Of a stretch of 64,000 nt of DNA, positions 1 through 10,371 are shown piece by piece. Both the position numbers and the translations under genes were made by a program. Location: NCBI GenBank assembly GCA_015680685.1, contig MNCI01026654.1, positions 125,110 through 189,109 on the forward strand. The letters are read 5' to 3'. The stretch's first letter is position 1; every line of letters starts with the position of its first letter. Source of the stretch: Gnetum montanum (Eukaryota; Streptophyta; Gnetopsida; Gnetales; Gnetaceae). The notes below the pieces were generated by a model. That model made no database searches. It worked only from the letters and a program-made list of their open reading frames with translations, and was not told the origin of the DNA.

Positions 1-859
1 TTGCAGCATAACCATAGGACAGTTTGTTACGTAGCTCCAGCAAGGGTAGATTATCACATACTATGCTTCAGAGCATAGCATAGCGTCACACTGCAAGCTT
101 CAGCTACGGTAAATTAGGTCAATGATATTTTGTGAGCCTAGGACACATGTCGTCTAAACAGCATTCTTCTCCTAACCCTATTCTTATAAATACCCCAGCA
201 AACAATGTGGGCAATTTTGGGGCAAAAATTAGCAACGGTTGGCATTTTTTGGCAAATTTTTGACAACATCTCTTGGCAAAGACTGGTGAAAGGACAAGAA
301 AAGTTGGCAATAGAGGAGCATCGATGGTGACCCACAAAAGCTTTTGACCAAAGACTTCAAGTTAGCTGACACTTTGCTTCAAGTCTGACTCCCTTGTGCC
401 CAGATTGGATAGAACAAGGTAGATCAGCTTTTTCTTGTTTCATCTCTGAATAGTTTTCTTGTTCTTGGCATGTGTTTCATCTAAACCAAATTCCGCCTAC
501 AACCATTATATTCAATGTATTTTTTTATAAGCTAAATCCCAGATTTCGGGATCACACATTCTCCAAATTCAATTTATTGCATCCTATCTACACAAATTTT
601 ACAATCGTTTTGCATCTTTTACATCATCCTTGTTGCCTTCTAGATTACCGATATCATACCCTTCCATCAAAATTGTCATCTTGTGATCTGATCATTACAA
701 AATTTACTAATTAAGTAAGTCCTTGTCTGATCAAAAAGATCATTCAAGGCACCTTGGATTCATTTTTTCTAGCACAGCCCTCGCACGGATTCATGGTTGG
801 AACTGTGTACATGGAACTTCGCTCGGTATTTCCAACGACTGACATTTTTCATTGTTACA
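1..859 (+). repeat. 5' LTR of element A (partial)
   Basis: Positions 1-859 match about 15610-16471 in direct orientation with scattered substitutions, mostly C/T and G/A. The end is set at TTGTTACA, because both copies agree up to there and then diverge: the left copy runs into the primer-site-like sequence and the right copy runs into the LTR of element C. The first ~370 bp of the LTR lie outside the window. Confidence 0.85.
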
Positions 860-865
860 TTTTTC

Positions 866-884
866 TGGTGCTAGAAGGAGGGCC
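866..884 (+). other. Primer-binding-site-like sequence of element A
   Basis: TGGTGCTAGAAGGAGGGCC starts 7 bp after the LTR end. A near-identical sequence sits at the equivalent place in elements B and C. It begins with TGG, as expected for pairing with a tRNA CCA end. I could not assign the tRNA from memory. Confidence 0.6.
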
Positions 885-1113
885 TGAACCTCTAATCTGC
901 ATTTCACAGGTTGTCTTGTAAGTTGTCTGTACCCATTTTCGATTGACGTAAACGTAATACCTCCATGGTTTCTTACGAAATCATGTGGTGTAGATCGGTC
1001 ACTTCAACAATTCCTCTGGAATCTTGTAGGATAGAAAGCCCATTTTCACCTTAGCTTGCCTTTTCCCTTGTGATATTTATCTTTGTCATCATTACTCTCA
1101 AGCTCTGCAGAGA

Positions 1114-3933
1114 ATGGCTATATCAACCACCGTTGTTGACACTGCTAACCTCGAAAACCTTTGGACACTGCAAGTTACGCCTCCTGTGGTCAAATCACAA
1201 ACCAGTCCAATGCAACCACGTCAATCCCTTAGGCTCCAAAATAAAGAGCCTGAGGGACACGCTCAGCATAGGGAACATTACAATTTTTTCTGTGTTAAAC
1301 TTGCAACAAATTTGCCCATGTATCCACAAGAACTCGAAGAGAAACATGAATACGAGTTCATATACTGCAATGGAAAGCAATTTATTCCTTCACCTAACAC
1401 CACTGTACCCATGAAGGATTAACAACAATGGATCTTAGATCAAATCTTGATGTCCAGGGCATTGACAGAACAACGAGAGGAGTTGTTCCATGATGAAGTG
1501 CTTCATGATGGACAGGAGGATCTAGACTCCCATTCTGAGGGAGGTAGTCATGCTAGCTTTGCTGTGGCCCCTCCCTCCATGGCATCCCATGTAAATCCAC
1601 TGTTCATGATCACCATGCCCTTGACATTATCTAATGCTAACTACATCCCGCACTCATCCCAACTGCATTTTTTCTCTTCGACTACCCTCCTGGATGGTGT
1701 CCCTTCACAAATCATTCCTCCGCACGCACAGTTAGCTAATCCATTTCATCGTATACTTGCACCTATGTCATCGTATGTACATGCAGTACCTACTTTGTGA
1801 TTACACACAGCGCCTACATTCATCCCAACTTACACGACAGGACCTACCACTATCGCGTGGTGGGCTCTAAACACATCATCCCTTGTAGTGCAACCTATGC
1901 AAATGTCTCATATTTACCACCATCAACACCAAGTCCCGCAGATGCTAAACCCCACTATAGGGCCATTGTCTATGCCCCCAGCCATGTAAACAGCACATTC
2001 CATGGCACAGTCAACAGTTGTCGCTTCATCTGCACCACCTACGAGGTGGTGGATGTCACAAGTGGCACTACCTACAAGGGTAGTCCCAATAACATCGCAC
2101 ATAGGCCAAGCTGCCACCCCTATCCCACCACCTAGCATGGCTCATCCTGCAATTCCACGAACAACCTCTTCATCCATGGGTCTAGATCAAGCCTTCCAGC
2201 TTATTCAAACTCTTACTAAGGAGGTTAAACATCTTAAGGCTACTAGCTCTAATACAATACAGGTCATGGATTTTTACCATGATGATCCCATTAGTTCGAC
2301 AGTGCCTATTTTTTCATTGCCTCCTGGGATGCCACTCCCCCATTTTACAAAATACAATGGGGAAGGTGATCCCAATGCCCATCTAGTTACCTTTAGGTTA
2401 GAGTCATTCTTATTGCAACAATGGCCACGTACCATCATCTATGTCTTTGCTATGTCCCTAATAGGTAAAGCTTTAGACTGGTATCATGCACTCCCATGCT
2501 CTTCCATCTCAACCTTGGAAGAGCTGCTAATTCAGTTCGTGACTCATTTCAAATACAACCTGAAACCAAAAGTTATGTTGGACCAGTTAATGGGAGTCAA
2601 GCAAGATCCACTTGAGCTAGTCCAAAAGTTTATACAGCAGTGGAGCACCACCTTGAACAAAATCCGTGAACCCATCGGAGAGGCTCATCTGTTGGAAATC
2701 TTCAAGGGGGCAATCAATGACTTCATTAAGTTTAAATTGTATTACCTCGCTCCCTACTCCCTCAGCCAAGCCTTCACTTAGACTAAGAGCATTCAAGACG
2801 TGGCAAAGGCTAGCAAAGACCTAGCATATGTGGTCTACAAAAATGCCCAAAACAAGGGCAAAGACAAAGGCAAAGCTACAACAACAATCGTAGCAGCAGT
2901 AGCCAAAGGGGGCAAGAAGAAGAATAACAACAAGAAAGTATCTACAGTGCCTGCTGAGCCCACAACTAGCTCAAACAGCATCAATAAAGAAACTCCACCT
3001 ACCCCTGAGGCATCTACACAGCTAAAGCCCAATTTTGAGTGCAAGGATCACTCAAAGTACACAGCTCTACCTGTAAAGCGTTCAGAAATTCTGAAGCAAT
3101 TACTGGGAACCGGCCACATTCAACATAAGAAGGTGTCTGAGGAAGGTCTAAAATGCCACAGATGGAATTGTGAGCTACTTAAGAACCCCTCCCTAGCCCT
3201 ATCAAACGAACCGCTAATTCCCAAAAACTTTAGGTTGGACCGTTTCTGTGACTACCACCAATTGTGTTGTTATGACACAGATTACTCCTGCTCATTGAAA
3301 GATGACATTCAATGCATGATCGATCAAGGTAAACTGATCTTAGAAAGTAGTAGTCTAGTCCATCCAAAAAACCAATCCATACATGTGTACCAAGACCCGT
3401 TAAACACAAATAACGTAGGGTACACTATCAATGTAGTGGGTATGGAGGGCGATGGCCAGGCACAGCCAAAGAAACCCTTTGTGCTACATGTACCTCCTCA
3501 CCCATCTAAGACAATAAGCCCATCAACATCAACGGGTGCAGCTCAGCAACAACCTTTCATCCTCTAAGTCCCATCTCCTACCTTCATTCCGCAACCCACT
3601 ATTGGCAAAGCCGCAGCCCAGCCCATGCCCACACCTAGGGCATCGTTTATCATCAGGGTGCCAAAGCTATCAGTTTCTCCTGCTACACAGGAGCAAATCG
3701 CTAAGTCAACACCTCGATCACAACCTAACAAGAAAGGAGAAGGGCATATGACAGGTAACATAGCCAAGGATAGCCTTACGCTGAGATTTCCCAAACCTAT
3801 GTCCCTCGCCTTGGCACCCTTGGCCCACCCTCTAAAAAAGATGACGCTACGCAAACGTAACCATCTTCTCCTAACCCAAGGAAATGCAACCCTCAACCAG
3901 AAACCATTCCTCCCTGAGACATTCATCTCCTGA
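1114..3933 (+). pseudogene. gag: gag of element A, one frame with nonsense codons
   Basis: Gag would form the particle that packages element RNA. A single frame runs from ATG 1114 through protease without any frameshift, but it is broken by stops at 1420, 1798, 1987, 2779, 3565 and 3931. The central capsid-like domain is at about 2260-2780, with the segments DPNAHLVTF, GKALDWYHALP and LEELLIQFVTHFK, as in the Retrotrans_gag family. A finger-like segment near 3240-3310 (CDYHQ...DTDY.C.LK) corresponds to the C-x-Y-H...GH...C...LK motif seen in B and C and typical of Tat-branch Gag. The start was chosen because the basic N-terminal region aligns with that of B and C. All six stops can be explained by single C-to-T changes. 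Confidence 0.8.
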
Positions 3934-3972
3934 GACAAATGGAAGAAGAGAAGAATGACAAACAACTAGATC

Positions 3973-4551
3973 ATGAACATGATCTCCTCAATGCTTTTAC
4001 ACAAGTTAAGTAGGCTCTTAAACAGAAAAGAAATGTTGATCCTCTATGACTTGTTGATAACATCACAAAAGCATCATGAGGCCATGATTCGCATGTTAAT
4101 GTCCATACCTATGGATGAGATCCTACCAGTGGATCCAAAAGCAATCCACTCCATCATGCTTCCCCTTGTCGCTGAACAACCCCAACCTTCCCTACTGATG
4201 TTTCATGATGAATCCATTAAGAATGACCCAGAGAAGGATCAAGTGATAACAGCGTCTATGTTCATCACTATTCGGGTTGACCAATACCAAATCCGAAGAG
4301 TACACGTAGATGATGGTGCAGCTACCAATGTCATTCCATTACCCATAGTGGATAAGCTGGGTTTGATTGACCAGATCAATCCCACGACAATGTCATGTTT
4401 GAAGTCATTCAATGGGGCACGAGTGCAAGTTAAGGAAATAGTACACATCAACTTCATAGCAGGGAACCAATTCCCGATAAACACAATGTTTATTGTCGTC
4501 GAGGAGATGCCTGGTTTCAACTTAATCTTGCAAAGGTCCTGGTTAGCTTAA
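3973..4551 (+). pseudogene. Aspartic protease of element A
   Basis: This continues the gag frame, so Gag and protease were probably one polyprotein. The retropepsin core is at about 4255-4551: FITIRVDQ, then the active-site loop VDDGAATNVI, then a downstream MPGFNLIL segment at the place of the usual I/L-L-G flap-end motif. The catalytic signature reads D-D-G instead of the usual D-[S/T]-G, and B and C show the same variant. The frame stops at 4549, but similarity to C continues past the stop (SSPIH, IIHGD), so this is a nonsense mutation rather than a natural end. Confidence 0.75.
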
Positions 4552-4980
4552 TTAAGGGTAGTCTCATCACCCATCCATAAATAGATCCACTTGCCCTACA
4601 TAGAATGGGAAGTGATCATCCACGGTGATAAGATGATCCCTCAAGCAGTTAATAACGTAGAAATGGAATAGGGTTCAAAAATTGAAATCCTCGAGGATCA
4701 GTCACCTACCCCAATAGCTAAATAGGCTGACGCAATGGCCAATGAAAGCTTATCCTAGGCTCAAATACACTTTTAGGGAGAAGATGGTAGCATAGAGAAA
4801 TGCTGTAATAAGCTTCCTCGTCCATACGTGTCGTTAAAACTAAAGATAATCAAGAAGCAATTACGGAGTTAGCAAAGAAACAAGTTGGCATGACACATCA
4901 CATTAGTCCACATTGTTTACTGTTATGCAATTTACGTTCTCTTTTTTCACTCTATCCTTATTACGCTCTTGCATACACAC
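4552..4980 (+). pseudogene. Decayed C-terminal extension of the gag-protease frame, element A
   Basis: The protease frame can be followed past the stop with further TAG codons (near 4582, 4669, 4723, 4756 and 4774). Segments VVSSPIH and VIIHGD match the post-protease part of B and C. The end of the similarity near 4880 is the likely area for a sense-strand splice donor, but I could not pick one. The rest up to 4980 is unassigned. Confidence 0.5.
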
Positions 4981-5260
4981 TATGCCCTAAAATGGACTTA
5001 AACTATAGATGGCCCGAAATGGCCTTAAACTATAGATGGCCCAAAATGGCCTTAAACTAGTTACGGCCTGCTATGGCCTAAAATTGGAAAAAAAATTTAA
5101 TCTTTTACGTTTACGATGGTTTGGCCCGAAATGGTCTTAAACTAGTTGCAGCCTACTATAGCCTAAAACTGGCAATTTTATTTACCCTTTTATGCTTACG
5201 ATGGCCTAGCCCGAAATGGCATTAAACTATTAACGACCTGTAGTGGCCTAAAATGTGTAA
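4981..5260 (+). repeat. Junction minisatellite i of element A (27-bp units)
   Basis: Tandem units of about 27 bp share the core ATGGCCTTAAACTA, diverging toward the right. They sit between the protease frame and the 3' end of the antisense gene, as in B (29730-30027) and C (39601-39960). Confidence 0.85.
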
Positions 5261-5376
5261 CCCTTCTAACAATATGTCTTACTTCATAAACACTAAAATC
5301 TTTATATCACATAGATCGAAGAAAATTTTCCTTTACCCCATTTCATTACAACAAAATGTTGGCTAATATAGCCACG

Positions 5377-6532
5377 CTACACATTTCCTTTGTTACCACT
5401 TCCACCTACGTCATTCAACTCCACCTCCACCTCATGAAGATCATCCTCATAAGGACCTTCTTCGAGTGGTGGCTCTTCATGGGGGTGATCCTCTCTGTGA
5501 GGCTCTTCCTCATGGGGACTCTTGCTATGAGGTTGATCATCTTTTTGGGCCTCCTCCTCATGGAAATCCTCTTCGTGAGGACCATCATCTCCATTACACT
5601 CCTCTTCATTAGGACCCTCTTCATGTTGATCCTATGATTTGACATGAAACACATGTTAGCATCACCACCCAAAACTACGTATAATAACAATACAGTAGTC
5701 TTACAACTTGCCTGTGATGGTCCTGTGTCAACCGTGAAAGGAAATTGTTCCAAGTCAACCCACAACTGTTGCATGATCTTGTCCTCGGTAAGCTTAGACC
5801 AAATTCCATCTCCTAGATTAGTTCTAGTCTTAACCTTCCCCTTTTCCATAGGAGTCCATCAAGGTGGTTCAGAGAAGAAGGAAGGGATAGTGGTCTCCCC
5901 ACCAGGGAGGGTTATTTCTCTCTCTGGGGAGGTGCTTACTGTCACTTGCTCCTAAAACTTTTTGTACAATCCAGAAGCACCAATGACATCGAGGAATAGC
6001 TAGAGGGACCATGCTTCAACATCAAAATCCCTGTAATGTTGGTGGTAGGCAGCACTTTCTCACTTATACACATGATTATGGTCCTTTTCTGCCTACCCCC
6101 ATGCTTGGACCCTCACACTAAAGTCCTTCCAATCTTGGTTCTTCTGGGCTAGGAGATCCATTTGCATCTATTGCTTAATGAGCTCACGGCTGGCTTGGAC
6201 ACTGTTTCTAATGACAATCCAATAACAGGTGTAGTCAATCATAGCTATCTACCAATTTTCATCATTGGTCTCCCGATCTTGCAAAAGAAATTTTCGAGAC
6301 TCTAGGTCCTCAACCCTATCGATTAGGGTCGTCTTCTCCTTTTCTACTTTCTGCAACCTCTTCCAAAGATCTTCATTGACGTTCTAACACTCCCATAAAG
6401 AGTGGGCCAAGCGTAACACAAATTTACGTATTTCATCGTAAAGGTTGTGTGGCACTTTGGTCACCTTCGATGAGGGTTCAGGGGTAGTGTCTAAGTCAAT
6501 GGGCTCTTTGAGATCCCATCTAAGGCGAGATC
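5377..6532 (-). pseudogene. Antisense gene C-terminal exons, element A: coiled coil and acidic tail
   Basis: Begins after an acceptor-like TATTACAG at 6533. It aligns with C 41466-40688: PHNLYDEIRKFVL, LWKRLQKVEKEK, YTCYWIV, AWG.AEKDHNHVYK and TVSTSPER. The LWKRLQKVEKEK part is heptad-like and probably coiled coil. The last ~70 codons are extremely acidic and His-rich (repeats of HEEE/HEED type) and end at TAG 5379-5377. Several stops are present. Confidence 0.55.
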
Positions 6533-7199
6533 CTGTAATATAAAAAATAACAGTTATACGTAATAAAATAACGTAATGTCACAATGCCAAAAATACTTGT
6601 GTAATAACAGTGATGTACCAATCTTAGGATCAATTTGCTCTAGGGGACTAATCATATTGTTCATGATGACCTCCATAAAGGCGAATTTGTTAGGAGTCTC
6701 ACCCCAATGTTGAGTTGGGGTTGCTGACAAAGGTATGCTGCTATTATCAAAAGTGCCTACTATGCAAACAAAGTGAGTTCAACATAGTAGGGTAGACATA
6801 AAGGTAATTGAGACATTACGAAAATGCAAAACTCAACTCAACAAAACCCTCAAGAGTAGTAGCGTGAGGCTTGCCCTCTAAGGAAGGGTCAAACTCATCA
6901 TTGACAAACTGCTTCTCTTTTTCTGGCTCATCTGAAAGGACCTCGGCGTCCTCTACTTCTGTCTCTTCTTTGGGCATAGGAACCTATGTGCCACCTACGT
7001 TACTAACAGGGGCCTCATTTTCCAAAACTAGGGCCCCTTCTCCACGTCGTATAACTATTGCCCCTGTTTTAGGGATCAACTTCTCCACATCTCTTCCTTT
7101 GTCTGTCAAAAAACACAGTTAGTCGAAAAAAAACTTTATTTACATTTTACGAATGCTACGCAACGCCACGATGTCTATACGTAGTTCCTATGAAACTTA

Positions 7200-8221
7200 A
7201 TTTGCAGCCTCTTTTCCTCTATGGTAGTCAGGCCAGGAGACTCCATAGCTAGACAATACTTCTTCCACTAAACTAGTGAAGTCACTATTTCTGCTACTAG
7301 GTGCTTCCCCCTTAACACACTGCTGATGTAAGAAGGGAGTGCCCCACCCATGCTATCTTGGCCCCATGTAGGAGGTGCCACCAGATCCTTAGTCTTAAGT
7401 GAAAGAAACTCCCTAATACCTTTAGGAGGATCTTGGGCCCTAATGGTGTGGAAAACTTGAGAAATCCACGGTTTGGAAATCTGGTTACAATCTTGCTGCA
7501 CCTAGACCCCATCCCTATGAACCACTAGAAATTCAGCAAAACACTGAAAGCAAGCTATGAAAAAGATGAAATGCACATTGAAACAAGACTCAAGCTTCTT
7601 GCGAAGCTTGACCATTTCAGCCTACAAGCCTTCAGCAAGGTAACTAGCCCAATTATACTATGTTCCCTCCTCCATAACCTCCTACATGATCCAAGCCTAC
7701 TCTATGATAAGGATTCTTCCCTGGGAGAGTAGCTTGGGGAAGGCGTGAGCTTGGACAAGGGGATAAATGGTATTAGCCACCTCCAGCTTGATTTTATTAG
7801 CGAGGATGCCTTTCGATTTCTTTTTAACCCCTAGACACTCCTCTATGTCCTTTTGATTCTTAGAACCCCTCTTTGACCTTTCTTCTACTGGAGGGCCATC
7901 AGAAAGAATGCCAAAAAATTCAATGAATAGTCGAGCGTTAATATCAAAACTCACACAAATGTTGCGCACACGCATGTAAAGATACTCAGCTTCTTTGCTG
8001 AAGGAGTCATCAAGGGTTAACATTTTGGTTGCAATGACATCAGGGGAAAATAGCCAAAAATAGCTCCATCATTCCAGCTTCCTGGAGGTTATTGGTTATA
8101 GTAGCTGGGGCCGCTCCATGGCAGAGCCAACGTTGTGCTTCTTTTATGTCACCATAACAAAAGAAGAGACTACTTGCTTCACGCCCAGAAGCTATCATTG
8201 TGACCTCCCGTGATTCCCTAA
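7200..8221 (-). pseudogene. Antisense gene exon 4: conserved ~300-residue domain, element A
   Basis: Aligns along its length with exon 4 of C (43269-42229). Shared landmarks in order: EAQRWLCHGAP, AGMMELFLA, YMRVRNICVSFDI...FFGIL, QAHAFPKLLSQGR, VVHRD and KPWISQVFHTIRAQD. The pattern of a V-R-G/N-x-x-V-x-F/H strand followed by a helix ending in GVP/GIL resembles the 'putative plant transposon protein' domain found with plant retroelements; that family call is tentative. Broken by stops and at least one frameshift near 8030. The exon end near 7200 is approximate. Confidence 0.5.
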
Positions 8222-8327
8222 CTGTGAACATAAAATAATGGTTTAGATAATATAGCAAAATATTACAATTTTATACATTGTTTCCATTCTGTAGGATTGT
8301 ACAATGGACCACCATAGCATAATTTAC

Positions 8328-8581
8328 CACATCCAAAGGGCGAAGGAAATGGTGGAATTTTCTCTTGCACATATGCAATGGTGATAGGATGATCCAAAGT
8401 CCACTCCTTATCCAGCCATACAGCATCTGACATAGTAGAAATGGTAGTGTGGGATTTCAAATTCTAGTTGTCCTAAGACACTATCACACACATTACTAAT
8501 AGAAGTGAACTCCTTTATGGTCATTTCAGCCATAGATAACATGTCTGTATCACCTTGGAGACCATGCTCATTGATAAAAAC
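8328..8581 (-). pseudogene. Antisense gene exon 3, element A
   Basis: Starts VFINEHGL, matching CLDKHGM in C and VNDHDL in D directly after the same intron. In the HAD/NIF family this is where the C-terminal part of the domain continues. The donor GTAAAT at 8327 aligns with GTAAAT at 43363 in C. Confidence 0.55.
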
Positions 8582-8667
8582 CTACACCACAAAATGTAGA
8601 CAATTGTTTATACTTGACACAAATTCAAACAATGGTTAGCACAACATAACACTATGGAAACACTTAC

Positions 8668-9117
8668 CCGCATGCATAATACATGATGCCAGGTGGATTC
8701 TGGAAATATGTCGTGAGATGACGAGCCACAAACAGTGTGTTGTAGGCATGATAACAATCAAATCTAGGCATCTCCCAGATCCAAGTTAAGCATCTCAAAC
8801 CCCAAGCACTCTGTTCACAATCTTGTACCCAAATTGTTTCGATTAAGCTATCCACTAGAAATGTTAAGATGCTCTGTGTTAATCCAACTAGTAGTATCTC
8901 TAGAATGGCAGCAGCTATCTCAGCTGATAGATGCAACTAGATAATTACACTAACATTATGCAGCAAAAACTACAAAAACTCCCATGTGCCTTTTTGAAAC
9001 CAAATCACCTCCTCCCCTACACGAGCATAAGGAGGAGGAACATTGGCCACAGGAACATGTAAACACCATAAGACGTCCACAATGTCCAAGACGATCAGGA
9101 CGGGCTTTAGCATAATC
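8668..9117 (-). pseudogene. Antisense gene exon 2: degenerate FCP1/NIF-like HAD domain, element A
   Basis: FCP1/NIF-type HAD phosphatases remove phosphate from proteins such as the RNA polymerase II tail. The exon has the landmarks of that fold in order: a motif-I-like strand (PVLIVLDIVDVL), a W-F-x-x-G segment, FLxFLLHNVSVII where the family has FL...FEVVVWS, then IWEMPRFD...YNTLF and YFQNPPGIMY, corresponding to the family's SNTLL.DDS...NPP.TAIF. The DxDG and late DD residues are missing or replaced, so no activity is expected. Equivalent exons are 427 bp in C and 440 bp in D. A stop replaces the Trp of the VVVWS-like strand. Confidence 0.65.
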
Positions 9118-9664
9118 CTTTACAATAAAGCACATTACCATTAGGAAAAGTAACTTAGACATACTAACAACATCAGAACAAAACAAATCAAAAAAGGCTC
9201 ATAAAAATCCATTATGCAACACTAGGGTTCTCATTACCTCGACTCCTAGAGAATTACATGCTACGCTAGAGATGCTACCAAAACCGCCCAAACCCTTGCA
9301 ATGGTGCAAGGTCTATCCCTAATAACGATGATAAAGGTAGCACCACATATTATCCCAATGTAACATGCAATCATGATAGGCGAGACAACGGAACCCTATT
9401 TACACTACACATGGGTACAATACCTGGACTCCTCCAGCTATGCATTGTCTTTGCACAATATTTCCCAAGATCACCCAAGCCCTTACGACAGTGCAATGGT
9501 TGTCTTTGACAATGGCGATAGGGGTAATATTACAAACTACAATAGCTTAGCCCACTTAGGTAGGTATTAATGCCAAAAATAATACACATCTTCAAAAAAA
9601 ATATAATTACGATGCCATAACAACAAAAATAACAATCATGTCGGGAAGGTAAAAAATGACCTAC

Positions 9665-9783
9665 TGGGCGAGTGGAGTAGCCTCCCAAGTTTCAACCTGG
9701 GCCTTTGAAATTTCCTCCAAACTCTCTTGCACTTCATCGATCTTCACCAATTTGGCATGTTTGCCTTTGATCTTTGGTGCCAT
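9665..9783 (-). pseudogene. Antisense gene exon 1, element A
   Basis: The start is ATG with a basic N-terminus (MAPKIKGKHAK) followed by an acidic EVQESLEE stretch. D has the same kind of start (MVPK...KRKKY...RRLEEV) and B and C have K-rich starts ending in EESEE. A donor-like GTAGGT follows position 9665, at the place of GTAGGC in D. The intron to exon 2 is about 550 bp here. Confidence 0.6.
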
Positions 9784-9859
9784 GGTTATGCCTAAACAAC
9801 CTTTACAAAATTGTCTACTTACACCTTCCTTCTACTTTCCTTCTGTTATAGCCTAATTC

Positions 9860-10357
9860 AAATTTGTGATGTTTATAGTCTACTTTGAGGACGAACATTC
9901 GACTTATAAACGTGATGGTCAAAACTAGCTATTTTCGTGTTCGATCAATACAGAACTTTCCTGAAATGTAGGTATGTTAATGCGACATGAAGCGTGAAGA
10001 TTGCAGCATTAATCTCTTAGATATTGCATTGATTGCTGTCCAAAAAGACCCTAAACTAATGTGTAGCTTATCATCTCGTAATCTGGTCACATTAACGATG
10101 GTCTGCAAAAAATCCTAAATTAGCTGTTTTGACATGCTAGACACACCACGTTATACCTTTCATCATAGTTCGTAGAAATCTTACACTAATATCTAGGAAA
10201 TTGGGCTTGCTGATTTCTTACAAACTATGCATATTGTAATGGTCTGCTAAGACCTTAAACTGCCAACCTCTTTAACACGCACCTCTAAAAAACATTCTAT
10301 CATTTCACCATATTGACAAAAAAATAATATAACAACTTCCATTCTTGGTGATTTTAT
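9860..10357 (+). other. Spacer between antisense gene start and RT frame, element A
   Basis: This stretch holds degenerate units resembling the TTAAACTA minisatellite (for example near 10245-10262) but no regular array. By position it is the divergent control region: the antisense gene starts to its left and the RT exon to its right. No convincing promoter element was found by eye. Confidence 0.4.
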
Positions 10358-10371
10358 AGGTCAATTCGCAA
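10358..10371 (+). promoter_or_regulatory. Splice-acceptor-like site before RT, element A
   Basis: TTTTATAG precedes GTCAATTCGCAAATGG. The equivalent sites in B and C read AG followed by GAGCAAACACATGG or GAGCAAGCACATGG. In all three the AG is 10-12 nt before the conserved ATG. Confidence 0.5.

Larger units (their letters stand above)
5377..9783 (-). pseudogene. Antisense multi-exon gene of element A (HAD/FCP1-like, function unknown)
   Basis: This gene lies opposite the sense genes, between protease and RT. Exons read on the minus strand: 9783-9665 (basic start), 9117-8668 (HAD-like domain), 8581-8328, 8221 to about 7200, an acidic linker at about 7115-6830, and 6532 to the stop at 5377. Proposed introns have GT...AG ends: 8667-8582 (86 bp) and 8327-8222 (106 bp). 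The same exons, in the same order, are present in C at 45610-40467, and parts are present in B and D. Stops (for example a TAG in place of Trp in exon 2) and frameshifts break it. Its function is unknown. Conservation of introns and protein across four copies argues that it was once a real, spliced gene carried by the family. Confidence 0.75.

Noticed and set aside
3564-3965. 133-codon minus-strand open frame inside gag of A
   Set aside because: Shadow of the conserved gag frame; no counterpart in B or C.
7200-8221. Assignment of antisense exon 4 to the plant mobile domain (MAIN/MAIL type)
   Set aside because: General look is similar but I could not place the key motifs; left as a tentative retroelement-associated domain.
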